DNA of 64,000 nt from Streptococcus cuniculipharyngis (lineage in GTDB: Bacteria; Bacillota; Bacilli; Lactobacillales; Streptococcaceae). Of the stretch, positions 1-8,857 are shown in pieces (the first letter of the stretch is position 1; each line of letters begins with the position of its first letter). The stretch is taken from positions 496,001 through 560,000 of the forward strand of contig NZ_VOHL01000001.1 of assembly GCF_007859195.1 (NCBI RefSeq). The letters run 5' to 3'. Both the position numbers and the translations under genes were made by a program. The notes beneath the pieces were generated by a model. That model worked only from the letters and a program-made list of their open reading frames with translations. It had not been told where the DNA came from and searched no databases.

Positions 1-781
1 TAAACTCTCCCTCTTTCGCCCCTGACAATTCCGTCAATCGTTTTCCAGCCTGCTTACCAACGGTCGGTGCCTCTAGAACATCTGGCACATAAAAGTAAAC
101 CGAACTGATTTCAGGAACATTAAATTCGGCCGCTAGCTGAGTATTGGCCAAAATGGCATTGCCTTCTGAGCTCGCACCATAAATGGATGAGCCTGCAGCG
201 GGGTCTTTATAGACGCCAACCACCCGGTATTTCTTATTGCCTACATCCACCGTTTGGTTGAGAGCCGCATCATAAGACGTAAAGAGTTTTTTAGCTAAAA
301 CCTTATCAATCATAATCAGACGAGAAAACTGACGATAATCTGACGGTCCCAATTGACGACCTGCTAAAATCTTATATTTCTTAATACCAAAATAGGTGCT
401 ATTAACTCCCGTCACCGTTACCTGACTAGAGCGTTTATTCTGATAGGCAATGGCCGCTGTGGTGCTATTGGTTGCATAGTAACCACTGATTCCAGGAATC
501 TCCTTTGCAATCTGTTGTAGCCATTCCTCTCTGAGCAAGGGTGATTTGACATTGGTCCCTACATCTTCTGGATAAAAAGCATTATCCCCTTTTTTCTGGT
601 AAAATAACCTAACATCGTGTTGAGACTGTGAGGCCTGTTTAGTGATACTCTTCGTAACCCCCGTTCCTATGGCCATAACGACTGACACCGCTGCTACTCC
701 AATAATAACGCCTAGCATGGTCAAGAAAGAACGCATCTTATGGCCTAGAATTGAGCTAATCGCAAATTTCCAATTTTGCAT
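1..781 (-). CDS. MacB-like ABC transporter permease (FtsX family), 3' part missing
   Basis: Membrane component of a MacAB-type export system, likely exporting peptides or antimicrobials. The ATG at 781 (start MQNWKFAISSILGHKMRS) leads into a first membrane helix (SFLTMLGVIIGVAAVSVVMA), the usual N-terminus of MacB/FtsX permeases. A MacB-type extracytoplasmic region follows. The frame is open to base 1, so the later membrane segments lie outside the window. It sits 13 bases after the ATPase gene and ends the adaptor-ATPase-permease operon. The family call is firm; the substrate is unknown. Confidence 0.85.
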   Translation of the reverse strand, partial: MQNWKFAISSILGHKMRSFLTMLGVIIGVAAVSVVMAIGTGVTKSITKQASQSQHDVRLFYQKKGDNAFYPEDVGTNVKSPLLREEWLQQIAKEIPGISGYYATNSTTAAIAYQNKRSSQVTVTGVNSTYFGIKKYKILAGRQLGPSDYRQFSRLIMIDKVLAKKLFTSYDAALNQTVDVGNKKYRVVGVYKDPAAGSSIYGASSEGNAILANTQLAAEFNVPEISSVYFYVPDVLEAPTVGKQAGKRLTELSGAKEGEF

Positions 782-794
782 CCATTCTCCTCTC

Positions 795-1505
795 CTAATC
801 AATCCTAACGCTATCCGTCGTATCCATGGTAATTTCACCATCACGAATAACAATTTTCCGCGTAGCATAATCGGCAATCTCAGGCTCATGGGTAACCATA
901 ATAATGGTCTTACCTTCCTGATTAAGTTGGGTCAGTAACTCCATAATTTGATTACTGGTTTTAGTATCCAAGGCCCCTGTCGGCTCATCGGCCAAGATAA
1001 TTGACGGATCGTTGACAAGGGCACGAGCAATGGCCACGCGTTGTTTTTGTCCACCAGACATTTCAGATGGCATGTGGTACATTCGCTCACCTAGTTCAAC
1101 CTTTTCTAGAAACTGCTCAGCTAATTCACGACGCTCTCTAGCACCGACACCGGCATAAATCAAGGGCAATTCAACATTTTCCAAGGCATTTAATTTGGAC
1201 AAGAGAAAAAATTGTTGAAAAACAAACCCAATTTCTTCATTCCTTACCTGAGCCAAATCAATCTCAGACAATTCTTCAATGGCATTATCAGCCAAGTGAT
1301 AAGAACCCATTGTTGGCCGATCTAGCAGACCAATAATATTCATCAGGGTAGACTTCCCCGATCCTGATGGTCCCATGATGGCCACAAATTCTCCCTCATA
1401 AACCGTCAAATCAATCCCTTTAAGCACTTGGAGCTCTTCTTCACCACTGCGATAAGACTTGGTAATCTTTTCTAAAGACATTAATTCTTTCGGTTTATCA
1501 TTCAC
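795..1505 (-). CDS. MacB/LolD-type ABC transporter ATP-binding protein
   Basis: Cytoplasmic ATPase that powers the neighbouring FtsX-type permease. It has Walker [10 protein letters not shown], signature [14 protein letters not shown], Walker [13 protein letters not shown] and the switch histidine in MVTHEPE. I take the GTG at 1505 as the start: an AGGAGG sits 8 bases upstream. An open frame runs back to 1577, but that part lies inside the adaptor gene. The product is 236 residues, usual for the family. The start overlaps the end of the adaptor gene by 8 bases, which implies translational coupling. Confidence 0.9.
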   Translation of the reverse strand: MNDKPKELMSLEKITKSYRSGEEELQVLKGIDLTVYEGEFVAIMGPSGSGKSTLMNIIGLLDRPTMGSYHLADNAIEELSEIDLAQVRNEEIGFVFQQFFLLSKLNALENVELPLIYAGVGARERRELAEQFLEKVELGERMYHMPSEMSGGQKQRVAIARALVNDPSIILADEPTGALDTKTSNQIMELLTQLNQEGKTIIMVTHEPEIADYATRKIVIRDGEITMDTTDSVRID

Positions 1506-2742
1506 TAGAGTTACCTCCTGTGTCTCCTGATTCTGGTGTAGCCCCAGCCTCTGCTGAGGTATCTTCTGAGAGAACACTTTCTAAGACTTGACCATCCTTG
1601 AGATGACTATCTGGGTTGGTTACTACCACTTGACCTAGTTCAACCCCACTACTGATTTCTTGAGAACGGGCATCCGCATTGCCAACAACAACTTCTTTCT
1701 TAGAAACTTTGCTGGTGTTTTCATCATACACCCAAACATAGCGTTTGTCACCGTCCGTCACAATTGCCCCAACTGGCACAATAAAGCCTTTTTTCTCATT
1801 AACAACTTCAACTGATACGGTAAATCCTTGTTTCAATTCACCTAAATCACCTGTGATATCAGCGGTGTAATTGTAGGTCACACCACCGCCACCATTGGCG
1901 TTACCTTCTGAACTTGGCTGATTTGGGTAGTTTGAAATGGAGGAAATCGTTCCTGTCCACTCCTTATCAGCATAGACCTTAGACTTGATTTTTACTGCTT
2001 GACCTGTCCGAATGTTAGCTAAGTCATATTCTGTCAGTGTCCCTTTAACCTGGAGTTGTCCTTCGCTGGTCACATGAACAATACTTTGGCTAGTTTTAGA
2101 CGCTGGATCAATATTATTATTGACCGCCACAACCGTTCCTGATACCGTACTGGTCACCACCGTTTCATTAAGGGCCGCTTGGGCCTTGTTGATTTCACCC
2201 TGGGCATTGGCATAAGAATCATTCAACTCTTGTAACTGTTGCTGATAGCTGGCTGTCGCTTGAGGAGTTGGTGGAGTCGTCGTTGTGACTGTCTCACCGG
2301 TGTTTTCATCCGTTGATGAACTGGTTGTTGGAAGGTTTCCGTAAGTTCTCAGGTATTCAATCTGCCGACCAATCTTATTAAGATTACGTACCGCCGCATC
2401 GTATTCCGCTTGAGCCTTAGTCGTGTCATATTGAACCAATTGCTGACCTTCGGTAACCTGGTCTCCGACTGCTACTGTTGGGGTTGCACTAGTTCCCTTG
2501 CTGGCATCATAATAAACATACTGTTCCGATAAGGCCTTAACCGTTCCTGACAACAAGGTGGCAGAAGCCAAAGACCCTTCTTTAACATTAGCAACCTTGT
2601 ACAAGTTGTCAGAAGATATCCCTGAGGTCTTGCTTTGCTTAATATAGAAAAAACCTCCAATTCCTAGAAGGCACAGAAGCCCTAAGGTAATCGCTAGACC
2701 CTTTCGCTTCTTAGGTGTTGTTTTTCTCCGGTTTCTTGACAT
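1498..2742 (-). CDS. MacA/HlyD-family membrane fusion (adaptor) protein
   Basis: Extracytoplasmic adaptor of the MacAB-like exporter, 414 residues. A basic N-terminus (RNRRKTTPKKRK) is followed by one membrane anchor at about residues 16-34. A barrel/lipoyl-like half motif precedes a coiled coil (about 105-195) interrupted by a Ser/Thr/Pro-rich stretch. A second lipoyl half (SGTVVAVNNNIDP) and a beta-barrel follow. The tail is acidic and low in complexity. It is first in a three-gene operon with a consensus promoter at 2790-2818. Gram-positive members of this family have been linked to antimicrobial-peptide resistance; that role is inferred here. Confidence 0.85.
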   Translation of the reverse strand: MSRNRRKTTPKKRKGLAITLGLLCLLGIGGFFYIKQSKTSGISSDNLYKVANVKEGSLASATLLSGTVKALSEQYVYYDASKGTSATPTVAVGDQVTEGQQLVQYDTTKAQAEYDAAVRNLNKIGRQIEYLRTYGNLPTTSSSTDENTGETVTTTTPPTPQATASYQQQLQELNDSYANAQGEINKAQAALNETVVTSTVSGTVVAVNNNIDPASKTSQSIVHVTSEGQLQVKGTLTEYDLANIRTGQAVKIKSKVYADKEWTGTISSISNYPNQPSSEGNANGGGGVTYNYTADITGDLGELKQGFTVSVEVVNEKKGFIVPVGAIVTDGDKRYVWVYDENTSKVSKKEVVVGNADARSQEISSGVELGQVVVTNPDSHLKDGQVLESVLSEDTSAEAGATPESGDTGGNSSE

Positions 2743-2789
2743 GAAGTTCCTCCTCTAAACAAGCTAACTTGTATTATTTATTTAATGTA

Positions 2790-2818
2790 ATTATAAAACT
2801 TTGATGTCCCTTTGTCAA
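2790..2818 (-). promoter_or_regulatory. Consensus sigma-A promoter of the macAB-like operon
   Basis: On the minus strand, TTGACA (2818-2813) and TATAAT (2795-2790) are separated by exactly 17 bases, a perfect consensus. The leader then carries a short inverted repeat (ACAAG-TTAG-CTTGT, 2758-2771) and a strong AGAGGAGG ribosome site before the ATG at 2742. So strong a promoter suggests high basal expression or an unseen repressor. Confidence 0.8.
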
Positions 2819-2875
2819 CCGATAATCCGGCTATAACAAACGATTTAAGGAATGTTAAAGAAAAGTCAGGTCAGC

Positions 2876-2902
2876 AAAAAAACCACCAAAACAGGTGGTT
2901 GA
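2876..2902 (-). terminator. Rho-independent terminator after the ABC-F gene
   Basis: Inverted repeat AACCACC / GGTGGTT with a 6-base loop. On the minus strand it is followed by a run of seven T. It lies 9 bases beyond the ABC-F stop codon. Confidence 0.85.
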
Positions 2903-2910
2903 AAAAATTC

Positions 2911-4779
2911 CTAGTTAGCCAAATGACTCAAATACTCGTAGCGATCATACTTTGCTAAGAGGGCTTCGTTGTTATCATCTAATTCTCTTTGCAGTTCTGC
3001 AAGTTTGCCATAATCACTGGCATGCTGGGCCATCGCTTCTTCAAGGGCTATGATATCTTCCTCCAATTTGACAATCTCATCTTCAATGGTGTCCCATTCC
3101 TTTTGTTCAAAATAAGAAAGGCGTTTTTTCGTCTCCTTTGTTTTTTCAACTTTCTGCTTGCTGATTTGGGCCATATCTGCTTCATAGGTCAACAGAAAGT
3201 CTTTTTCATCCAAGTAATCTGTGTAATTACCAAAAAATTCACGAATTCCTCCCGCTTCAAAGGCCAGGATTTTATTGGCCACCTTATCCAAAAAATAGCG
3301 GTCATGGCTAACCGTAATGACTGGTCCCGTAAACTCTGCCAAGAATTGCTCCAAGACAGTCAGGGTTGCAATATCCAAATCATTCGTTGGCTCATCAAGG
3401 AGCAAAACATTGGGTTGTTCTAATAATAGTTTGAGAAGATAGAGTCGCTTCTTTTCTCCTCCCGATAATTTTTCAATCAAGCTGCCGTGGCTGGTTCTGG
3501 GAAATAGAAATTGCTCTAAGAGGTTGGTGACACTGATGCTACCCCTTGATAATTTTACCTCATCTGCCACTTCTTGTAAATAATTGATGACCCTTTTACT
3601 GCCATCCATATCCTTGATTTGTTGAGAAAAATAACCAACCTTGACTGTTTCACCAATACTTAACTGGCCCTCTGTCAAGTCCAAATCACCGTTAATCAAA
3701 TGAAGCAAGGTAGTCTTGCCCACGCCATTATCACCAATAATCCCTAGACGGTCACGATTCTGAATTAAAAGATTAAAATCTCGGAAAATCTGCTTGCTTC
3801 CATAAGCAAAACCAGCCTGCTGAAACTCAATAACTTTCTTACCAATACGACTCGTTTCAAAAGTCATGGTCAAGTCTGTGGGGCCTTCTTGATTTTGCAG
3901 GGATTTTTTCAAGTCATGAAAACGATTAATCCTAGCCTGTTGTTTGGTCGCCCTAGCCTGGGGTTGAGTCCGCATCCAGGCCAATTCTTGTTTGTACAGT
4001 TGAGATTTCTTATGAAAATTGGCGAGGTCTCGCTCATCCTGCTCAGCCTTTAAACGGACATAATCCTGATAATTCCCTTGATATTCCTTGAGGTTAGCCT
4101 TATCTAATTCAAATACCCGCGTTGCAACATTATCTAAAAAATAACGGTCGTGAGTAATGAAAAGAACCGTTTTTTTACTGGTAGTTAAAAAATTAGTCAG
4201 CCAAGCAATACTCTCAATATCCAAGTGATTAGTAGGTTCATCTAAAAGCAAGAGATCAGCATCCGCTAATAAGGCCTTAGCCAATTGTACCCGTCGACGT
4301 AAACCTCCTGATAGTTGACCGATTACTTGATACCAGTCTTGAATCCCAAGCTTCGACAGGATGGTTTTAACATCACTTTCAAAGGCCCAGACATTCAAGG
4401 CATCCATTTCAGCCATGAGCTGATCTAGGTCTTGCTGAGACTCTTCTTGATAGTTCCTCATTAAACCTTCATAGGCTTGTAAAAGCTGTACCTCACGTAA
4501 ATCAGCTGACAAGACCGCTTCTAGGACCGTCTGATGGTCCTCAAAATCCGGCTCCTGTGTCAAATAGGCTATTTGATAATCACTGACCTTGGTAAAAGGA
4601 GAACGATCCCCATCAAATCCTGTGTGACCAGCTAAAACATCTAAGAGAGTGGTTTTGCCCGTTCCATTGACACCAATTAGGCCAATCCGATCACCTTCAT
4701 GGATGACAAAGGAAATCTCTTGAAAAACCGTCTTATCACCTACAGACTTCGTCAATCTATCAACTAAAAAATCACCCAT
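2911..4779 (-). CDS. ABC-F ATPase, Uup/YfmR subfamily
   Basis: Cytoplasmic ribosome-associated ATPase without membrane segments, 622 residues. It has two ABC domains. The first has Walker A at residues 36-44 (GVNGTGKTT) and signature [13 protein letters not shown]. The second has GDNGVGKTT and [13 protein letters not shown]. Both have LLLDEPTN(H/D)LDI Walker B motifs. A linker of about 80 residues joins them, and a Lys/Glu-rich coiled coil (from about 545) ends the protein, as in Uup and B. subtilis YfmR. Those relatives help stalled ribosomes; an antibiotic-resistance ABC-F is less likely. The start has AGGAGA 5 bases upstream and overlaps the cca end by 8 bases. Confidence 0.88.
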   Translation of the reverse strand: MGDFLVDRLTKSVGDKTVFQEISFVIHEGDRIGLIGVNGTGKTTLLDVLAGHTGFDGDRSPFTKVSDYQIAYLTQEPDFEDHQTVLEAVLSADLREVQLLQAYEGLMRNYQEESQQDLDQLMAEMDALNVWAFESDVKTILSKLGIQDWYQVIGQLSGGLRRRVQLAKALLADADLLLLDEPTNHLDIESIAWLTNFLTTSKKTVLFITHDRYFLDNVATRVFELDKANLKEYQGNYQDYVRLKAEQDERDLANFHKKSQLYKQELAWMRTQPQARATKQQARINRFHDLKKSLQNQEGPTDLTMTFETSRIGKKVIEFQQAGFAYGSKQIFRDFNLLIQNRDRLGIIGDNGVGKTTLLHLINGDLDLTEGQLSIGETVKVGYFSQQIKDMDGSKRVINYLQEVADEVKLSRGSISVTNLLEQFLFPRTSHGSLIEKLSGGEKKRLYLLKLLLEQPNVLLLDEPTNDLDIATLTVLEQFLAEFTGPVITVSHDRYFLDKVANKILAFEAGGIREFFGNYTDYLDEKDFLLTYEADMAQISKQKVEKTKETKKRLSYFEQKEWDTIEDEIVKLEEDIIALEEAMAQHASDYGKLAELQRELDDNNEALLAKYDRYEYLSHLAN

Positions 4780-5980
4780 CTAATTCTCCTTCCACAAAAG
4801 TCAAAATAGCTTGCCGATCATTGGCGAGCTTGCCCATCACGATACGGTCCTCAATTTTGGTCAAGAGCTGACCCAATTGTGGTCCAGGTTTGATGGCGAA
4901 CGCTGCCATGAGATCAGCTCCTTTGACCAAGATATCAGTCTTGTGCCTAATACTAAGCTGGTCTGCTAGCTGGGTAATAGCCTCTAAATCAACCGATAAA
5001 CCTAAACCTTGCCGCAATTCTTCCACTAATAGCAAGAGTCCTTGCCCATAATCATAAAGCTGGCGTAGAGTCCAGTCATTTGTCTGACGATAGTGATAGG
5101 CTTCAACCAATTGACTGACTGTCTTTTGAAAATTAACAGAGGTCTTCCATTTTTTCAAAAACGGCTTACTTGAACAATCCAGGCAAATAATCACATAGGC
5201 CCAGGCTTGCTCCGCACAGGCAAATGAAAAGTCCGCCTCCAAAGACTGCCATAATTGCGTCAAACTAGCCCCTTGACCAGCCATTTCTGGGAGATAATCA
5301 TAGGCCTCACTGCGAACCAGGGCTTCAATCCCTTTTTTCCAGTAGGGAGCCATCAATAGTTTATCAAACTCAATAAACGAACGCTCCACAGAAATTTTTT
5401 CTAGTAAGGGGGCACAGGCTGTCATGGCTACAAAGGTCTGCTCCTCTATCTCAAATCCTAAACTTGCCACAAAACGAAAACCACGCATAATACGTAGGGC
5501 GTCCTCTTTGAAACGTTCTTGAGGCAGACCCACTGCTCGTAGGGTTTGATTTGACAAATCTAACAGGCCATCAAACTGGTCAATCACTTCTCCAGTCTCA
5601 CTCAGAGCAAAGGCATTAACCGTGAAATCCCGCCGCTTTAAATCTTCTGTTAGCGAACGCACAAAAGACACCTGGCTCGGACGACGATAATCCACATAGA
5701 CATCTTCTGTCCGAAAGGTCGTCACTTCATATTCGCCCTGCTTGGTCAAAACCAAAACTGTGCCATGCTCAATCCCTACATCGATTGTTCGTTCAAAAAT
5801 CTGCTTGATTTCCTGTGGGTAAGCACTGGTGGCAATATCGACATCATGGATGGCTTGTCCCAACAAACTATCACGGACACTCCCGCCAACAAAATAGGCC
5901 TCATAACCTGCCTGTCTAATACTTTCCAATATGGGTAAAGCCTTCTGAAACTCAGAAGGCAAAGGATTTAATATCTTCAT
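4772..5980 (-). CDS. cca: CCA tRNA nucleotidyltransferase
   Basis: Adds or repairs the 3' CCA end of tRNAs. It has the N-terminal nucleotidyltransferase motif [10 protein letters not shown] with catalytic DVD at residues 46-48, then [11 protein letters not shown] and the template motif [12 protein letters not shown]. Its 402 residues fit the Gram-positive class II enzyme without an HD domain. It overlaps the ABC-F gene downstream by 8 bases and starts 8 bases after degV, so degV, cca and the ABC-F gene look co-transcribed. Confidence 0.95.
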   Translation of the reverse strand: MKILNPLPSEFQKALPILESIRQAGYEAYFVGGSVRDSLLGQAIHDVDIATSAYPQEIKQIFERTIDVGIEHGTVLVLTKQGEYEVTTFRTEDVYVDYRRPSQVSFVRSLTEDLKRRDFTVNAFALSETGEVIDQFDGLLDLSNQTLRAVGLPQERFKEDALRIMRGFRFVASLGFEIEEQTFVAMTACAPLLEKISVERSFIEFDKLLMAPYWKKGIEALVRSEAYDYLPEMAGQGASLTQLWQSLEADFSFACAEQAWAYVIICLDCSSKPFLKKWKTSVNFQKTVSQLVEAYHYRQTNDWTLRQLYDYGQGLLLLVEELRQGLGLSVDLEAITQLADQLSIRHKTDILVKGADLMAAFAIKPGPQLGQLLTKIEDRIVMGKLANDRQAILTFVEGELDG

Positions 5981-5988
5981 CGCTTATC

Positions 5989-6843
5989 TCAACTCGTTAA
6001 TTTTGGTGTCATCCCAAGAGCAATGGCTCCCTCACCCAAATGGGTAGCAATAACACTGTTGAAAGGAACAATTGTCAGGTCTTTCTCTGCGTAACCCTCT
6101 GCCAACAGTTGCTGGTAGAGACTATCAGCCTTATCATCTGCCCGAGAATGAATGATAAAAATCTCGTAGGCATCACCTGCAGTCAACTCCTCTAAAATAT
6201 CAATCAGGCGCTTTTGGGCCTTTTTCTCTGTGCGCACCTTATCAAAGACCTCAATAACCCCTTGCTGATTAAAATACAAGATTGGTTTAATGCTCAAGAG
6301 GTTTCCCAACAAGGCTGCCCCATTTGATAGGCGACCACCTCGAACCAGATGATTTAAATCATCCACCATGATAAAGGCCCCAGTCCCATCAATCTGCTGC
6401 TGGAGCAATTCCAACAACTGAGGAAAGTCGTAGCCCTGTTCAGACCAAGCCAAGACATTTTTCACCATACTTCCCAAGGGGGCACTGGTTATCTTAGTAT
6501 CTGGAAAAGCAAGAGTCATCTCATAATCATCAATCAAGTACTGAATATTTTGCCAAAAACCCGAAATACCACTAGATAGAAACAAACCTAACACATGACT
6601 GTAGCCTTCTTGAGCCAATTGTTCCAAAAGAGTGGTCAGTTCCGCCAAGCTAGGCTGACTCGTCGTTGGCAAGTCTCCTGACTGACGTAAGTGCCTGTAA
6701 AACTCCTCCAAAGATAGATTTTTACCCTCGACATAACTTTCCTTATCAATGATAATGGGAATATCAAGGCAATATAAATTTGGATGTTGTCGTTCATGCT
6801 CCGTCAAATAAGCAGACGAATCTGTAATAACGGCTAATTTCAT
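5989..6843 (-). CDS. DegV family fatty-acid-binding protein
   Basis: DegV/FakB-like protein of 284 residues. FakB proteins hold a fatty acid for phosphorylation by the kinase FakA. It begins [13 protein letters not shown] and has the family's TTSQPS motif (about 60-65), [10 protein letters not shown], and the [11 protein letters not shown] motif with nearby SIKPIL. It lies 2 bases after the DUF1149 gene. Whether it is a true FakB or another DegV homologue cannot be told from sequence alone. Confidence 0.85.
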   Translation of the reverse strand: MKLAVITDSSAYLTEHERQHPNLYCLDIPIIIDKESYVEGKNLSLEEFYRHLRQSGDLPTTSQPSLAELTTLLEQLAQEGYSHVLGLFLSSGISGFWQNIQYLIDDYEMTLAFPDTKITSAPLGSMVKNVLAWSEQGYDFPQLLELLQQQIDGTGAFIMVDDLNHLVRGGRLSNGAALLGNLLSIKPILYFNQQGVIEVFDKVRTEKKAQKRLIDILEELTAGDAYEIFIIHSRADDKADSLYQQLLAEGYAEKDLTIVPFNSVIATHLGEGAIALGMTPKLTS

Positions 6844-6845
6844 TG

Positions 6846-7220
6846 TTAAAACTCCAATGCGATACCAGGACGATCCAAGGCAATCTCTGTCACCTCATAA
6901 GTCAAGCGCTGCAACATATCCAAAAGAGGAGCAGCCAAGTTTTCTACCTCTGCTTGTGAAAATTCACTCGGCTCATTCACCAAGCGGTCTTTAATGTGAA
7001 TCATCTGAGACACCACAGCGGTCAAGACAAATTCTTCTTTCACAATCATTGATTGGAGGACAGCAACGATGGTTGTCTCATTGGCCACCTCGTCTTTTTT
7101 AACCAACTGAAAAGTCACCTCTGCAGTCGTCTCAGGAGTACCATTTTCTTTCTCCCACTCCAGGTTGCGCGCATCATAGTGGTACTGATTTAAAAATACT
7201 TGTTCACGGACTAGTTCCAT
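6846..7220 (-). CDS. DUF1149 family protein
   Basis: Small acidic cytoplasmic protein of 124 residues (start [20 protein letters not shown]) that I recognise as the DUF1149 family common in streptococci and lactobacilli. It resembles SecB-like folds but its function is not established. No signal peptide or membrane segment is visible. It appears first in the DUF1149-degV-cca-ABC-F operon, with an extended -10 promoter at 7253-7280. Confidence 0.8.
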   Translation of the reverse strand: MELVREQVFLNQYHYDARNLEWEKENGTPETTAEVTFQLVKKDEVANETTIVAVLQSMIVKEEFVLTAVVSQMIHIKDRLVNEPSEFSQAEVENLAAPLLDMLQRLTYEVTEIALDRPGIALEF

Positions 7221-7252
7221 TTTTTTCTCCTAACTGTCTCTCAATAATATCT

Positions 7253-7280
7253 AGTATAGCATAATCTCACATCTAAGTAA
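7253..7280 (-). promoter_or_regulatory. Promoter of the DUF1149-degV-cca operon
   Basis: Minus-strand TTACTT (7280-7275), 16-base spacer, then TATACT (7258-7253) preceded by TGC (extended -10). It overlaps the last codons of the upstream GH43-like gene, so that gene is probably a separate unit with some read-through. Confidence 0.6.
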
Positions 7281-8187
7281 AAAAGAAATGCCAAGACTTT
7301 CGTAACCAGGCCTTGATTTTTTCTGACAAGGTCTGCCACCACTTTTTGGGCTTAAAGTTATCATCAACAATGCCACTGCCATGACGCACACGCTGGTCCG
7401 TCACCAACCGATAACGCTTGCTAAAGCTTTTAAAATCCTTGGTTTTAACATAATACATGCCTGCTTCTGCTGTCTGAGTGGGATTGTATTGGTCAATATA
7501 AATCGTGTATTCTTTACTTTCCTTGTCGTACAAGACAGAAGCTCCCTCAACCCAGCGGCCTGTATTGGGAATAATATCCAGGTCCTGTTTCCAATTAAGC
7601 AAGTCCTCACTGGACCACAATTCCAACTGTTTATTGGTCTCATCTTTTATCACCATATTATACTGGCTACCAACTGTAAAAATATAGCCATCAATATAGT
7701 TAGTGTCAGCTAGTTCTAACTTCCTCGGTTTCCCTAAGGTCATTTTCTCCAAATCCAACGGAACCAAATAAGGACTAAAAGACGGCTGCCAATAACCGGT
7801 ATAGGTTTTCTCCCGTCCCCGATCATTGACCGAAGTTACCACCCATAGCTGACCTGTCTTGTCTACAAAGAAATCACTGGCCCACACATGGGGCCTCTCC
7901 TCAGAAAGCAGGCCTGCCGACAAATCATACCGCTGAAACTTCTCAAAATCCTTGGTAGTATAAATGGTCATGTCATGGGGATTTTTCAAGCTATAATCCG
8001 TCACCAAAATATAATAGGTATCCCCTCGTTTAATGATCGACGGGTCTCTCCCCTTGATGGGTAATTCCTTATAGAGTTTGAGATCTTGCGGTGACGTTCC
8101 TGCATAAAGCAGGATGGGTTGTTGGTTATAAGCATAATCATCATGCTTAAAAAAAGTCACCAGGTAGGGTTGCGAGGACAGCAGCAT
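7273..8187 (-). CDS. Glycoside hydrolase family 43-like beta-propeller protein
   Basis: Predicted 304-residue five-bladed propeller protein of GH43/GH32-like type. Blade motifs include GRDPSIIKRGDTYYILVTDY (about 46-65; the Asp after GR fits the GH43 general base), VWASDFFVDKTGQLWVVTS, YIDGYIFTVGSQY and RWVEGASVLYD, where the Glu fits a catalytic acid. There is no signal peptide, so it would act in the cytoplasm on imported oligosaccharides or glycosides, unless exported another way. A strong AGGAGG lies 7 bases before the ATG. The substrate cannot be called. Confidence 0.7.
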   Translation of the reverse strand: MLLSSQPYLVTFFKHDDYAYNQQPILLYAGTSPQDLKLYKELPIKGRDPSIIKRGDTYYILVTDYSLKNPHDMTIYTTKDFEKFQRYDLSAGLLSEERPHVWASDFFVDKTGQLWVVTSVNDRGREKTYTGYWQPSFSPYLVPLDLEKMTLGKPRKLELADTNYIDGYIFTVGSQYNMVIKDETNKQLELWSSEDLLNWKQDLDIIPNTGRWVEGASVLYDKESKEYTIYIDQYNPTQTAEAGMYYVKTKDFKSFSKRYRLVTDQRVRHGSGIVDDNFKPKKWWQTLSEKIKAWLRKSWHFFFT

Positions 8188-8202
8188 CTAGATACCTCCT
8201 GA

Positions 8203-8724
8203 TTAATATTTTTTCTGCGGGTGTTTGGCAACAATCTCAGGATATTTTTCTAACAAGCGTGCCCCCTTAGGCAAAACAGAATAGCCTCGCAACTCAAATT
8301 TACCTGCCAGTTCTTCTTCTGTATAGACCCTCTGCATGGCTTGGTCTAACTCCTGACGTTTCATTTTAGACAAGCCAGCAACCTGCTTTTCCTTGAGCAG
8401 TTCTTTTAATTGCCTAGCTGGTAAGTGTTGAAGGGAGGCAAACGCACCATCTTTCTGAGCATAGCCCTGCTCAATTAAATAATCTAACTCTTTTTGGGCA
8501 TCAATCCCATAGCTAGTCGCAAAATATTTATGATGAGGATGGCTAGTGGTGTAGGTACCAAAATTCACACGCCAAAGCATAATCAGGTGCCCGGGCAATA
8601 ACCCTTCTTCTGTCCTGACCATTGCCCACTTGGGAATCGGCTTAACGAGTAATTCTTCCTGATATTCTTCTGCAATATATGGGATTTCTGCATGACTTGC
8701 ATAGACTTCTTTTATGGTTTTCAT
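8203..8724 (-). CDS. Hypothetical protein with SAP-like helix-extended-helix motif
   Basis: A 173-residue cytoplasmic protein with no known function. The middle region (ARQLKELLKEKQVAGLSKMK, about 117-136) resembles a SAP motif, a small nucleic-acid-binding fold. The N-terminal half is aromatic-rich (ALWRVNFGTY-like segment with HPHH). It is followed after 15 bases by the GH43-like gene. An extended -10 box ends only 6 bases before the ATG and there is no ribosome site, so the transcript may be leaderless. Confidence 0.6.
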   Translation of the reverse strand: MKTIKEVYASHAEIPYIAEEYQEELLVKPIPKWAMVRTEEGLLPGHLIMLWRVNFGTYTTSHPHHKYFATSYGIDAQKELDYLIEQGYAQKDGAFASLQHLPARQLKELLKEKQVAGLSKMKRQELDQAMQRVYTEEELAGKFELRGYSVLPKGARLLEKYPEIVAKHPQKKY

Positions 8725-8730
8725 TTTTCT

Positions 8731-8739
8731 ATTATACCA
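8731..8739 (-). promoter_or_regulatory. Extended -10 box immediately upstream of a start codon
   Basis: Minus-strand TGGTATAAT, with TATAAT ending at 8731 and the ATG beginning at 8724. With transcription starting about 7 bases after the -10 box, the mRNA would begin at or next to the ATG. No clear -35 hexamer is seen. Confidence 0.6.
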
Positions 8740-8791
8740 TAAAAATTATCACAACTATCAGGTAAGGGCTGTCAGTCTAACTTAATGAAGT

Positions 8792-8826
8792 AAAAAACTT
8801 GGACGGTTCTTTAAACCATCCAAGTT
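8792..8826 (-). terminator. Terminator of the subtilisin-family protease gene
   Basis: A 13-bp stem (AACTTGGACGGTT paired with AACCATCCAAGTT, one wobble) and a short loop, followed by T5 on the minus strand. It lies about 30 bases beyond the stop codon. Confidence 0.85.
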
Positions 8827-8857
8827 CACGACCACTAGGTCAAATGACTGATTATCC

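Noticed and set aside
2472-2660. Minus-strand 62-codon frame within the adaptor gene
   Set aside because: Out of frame with a well-conserved HlyD-family protein and without a ribosome site.
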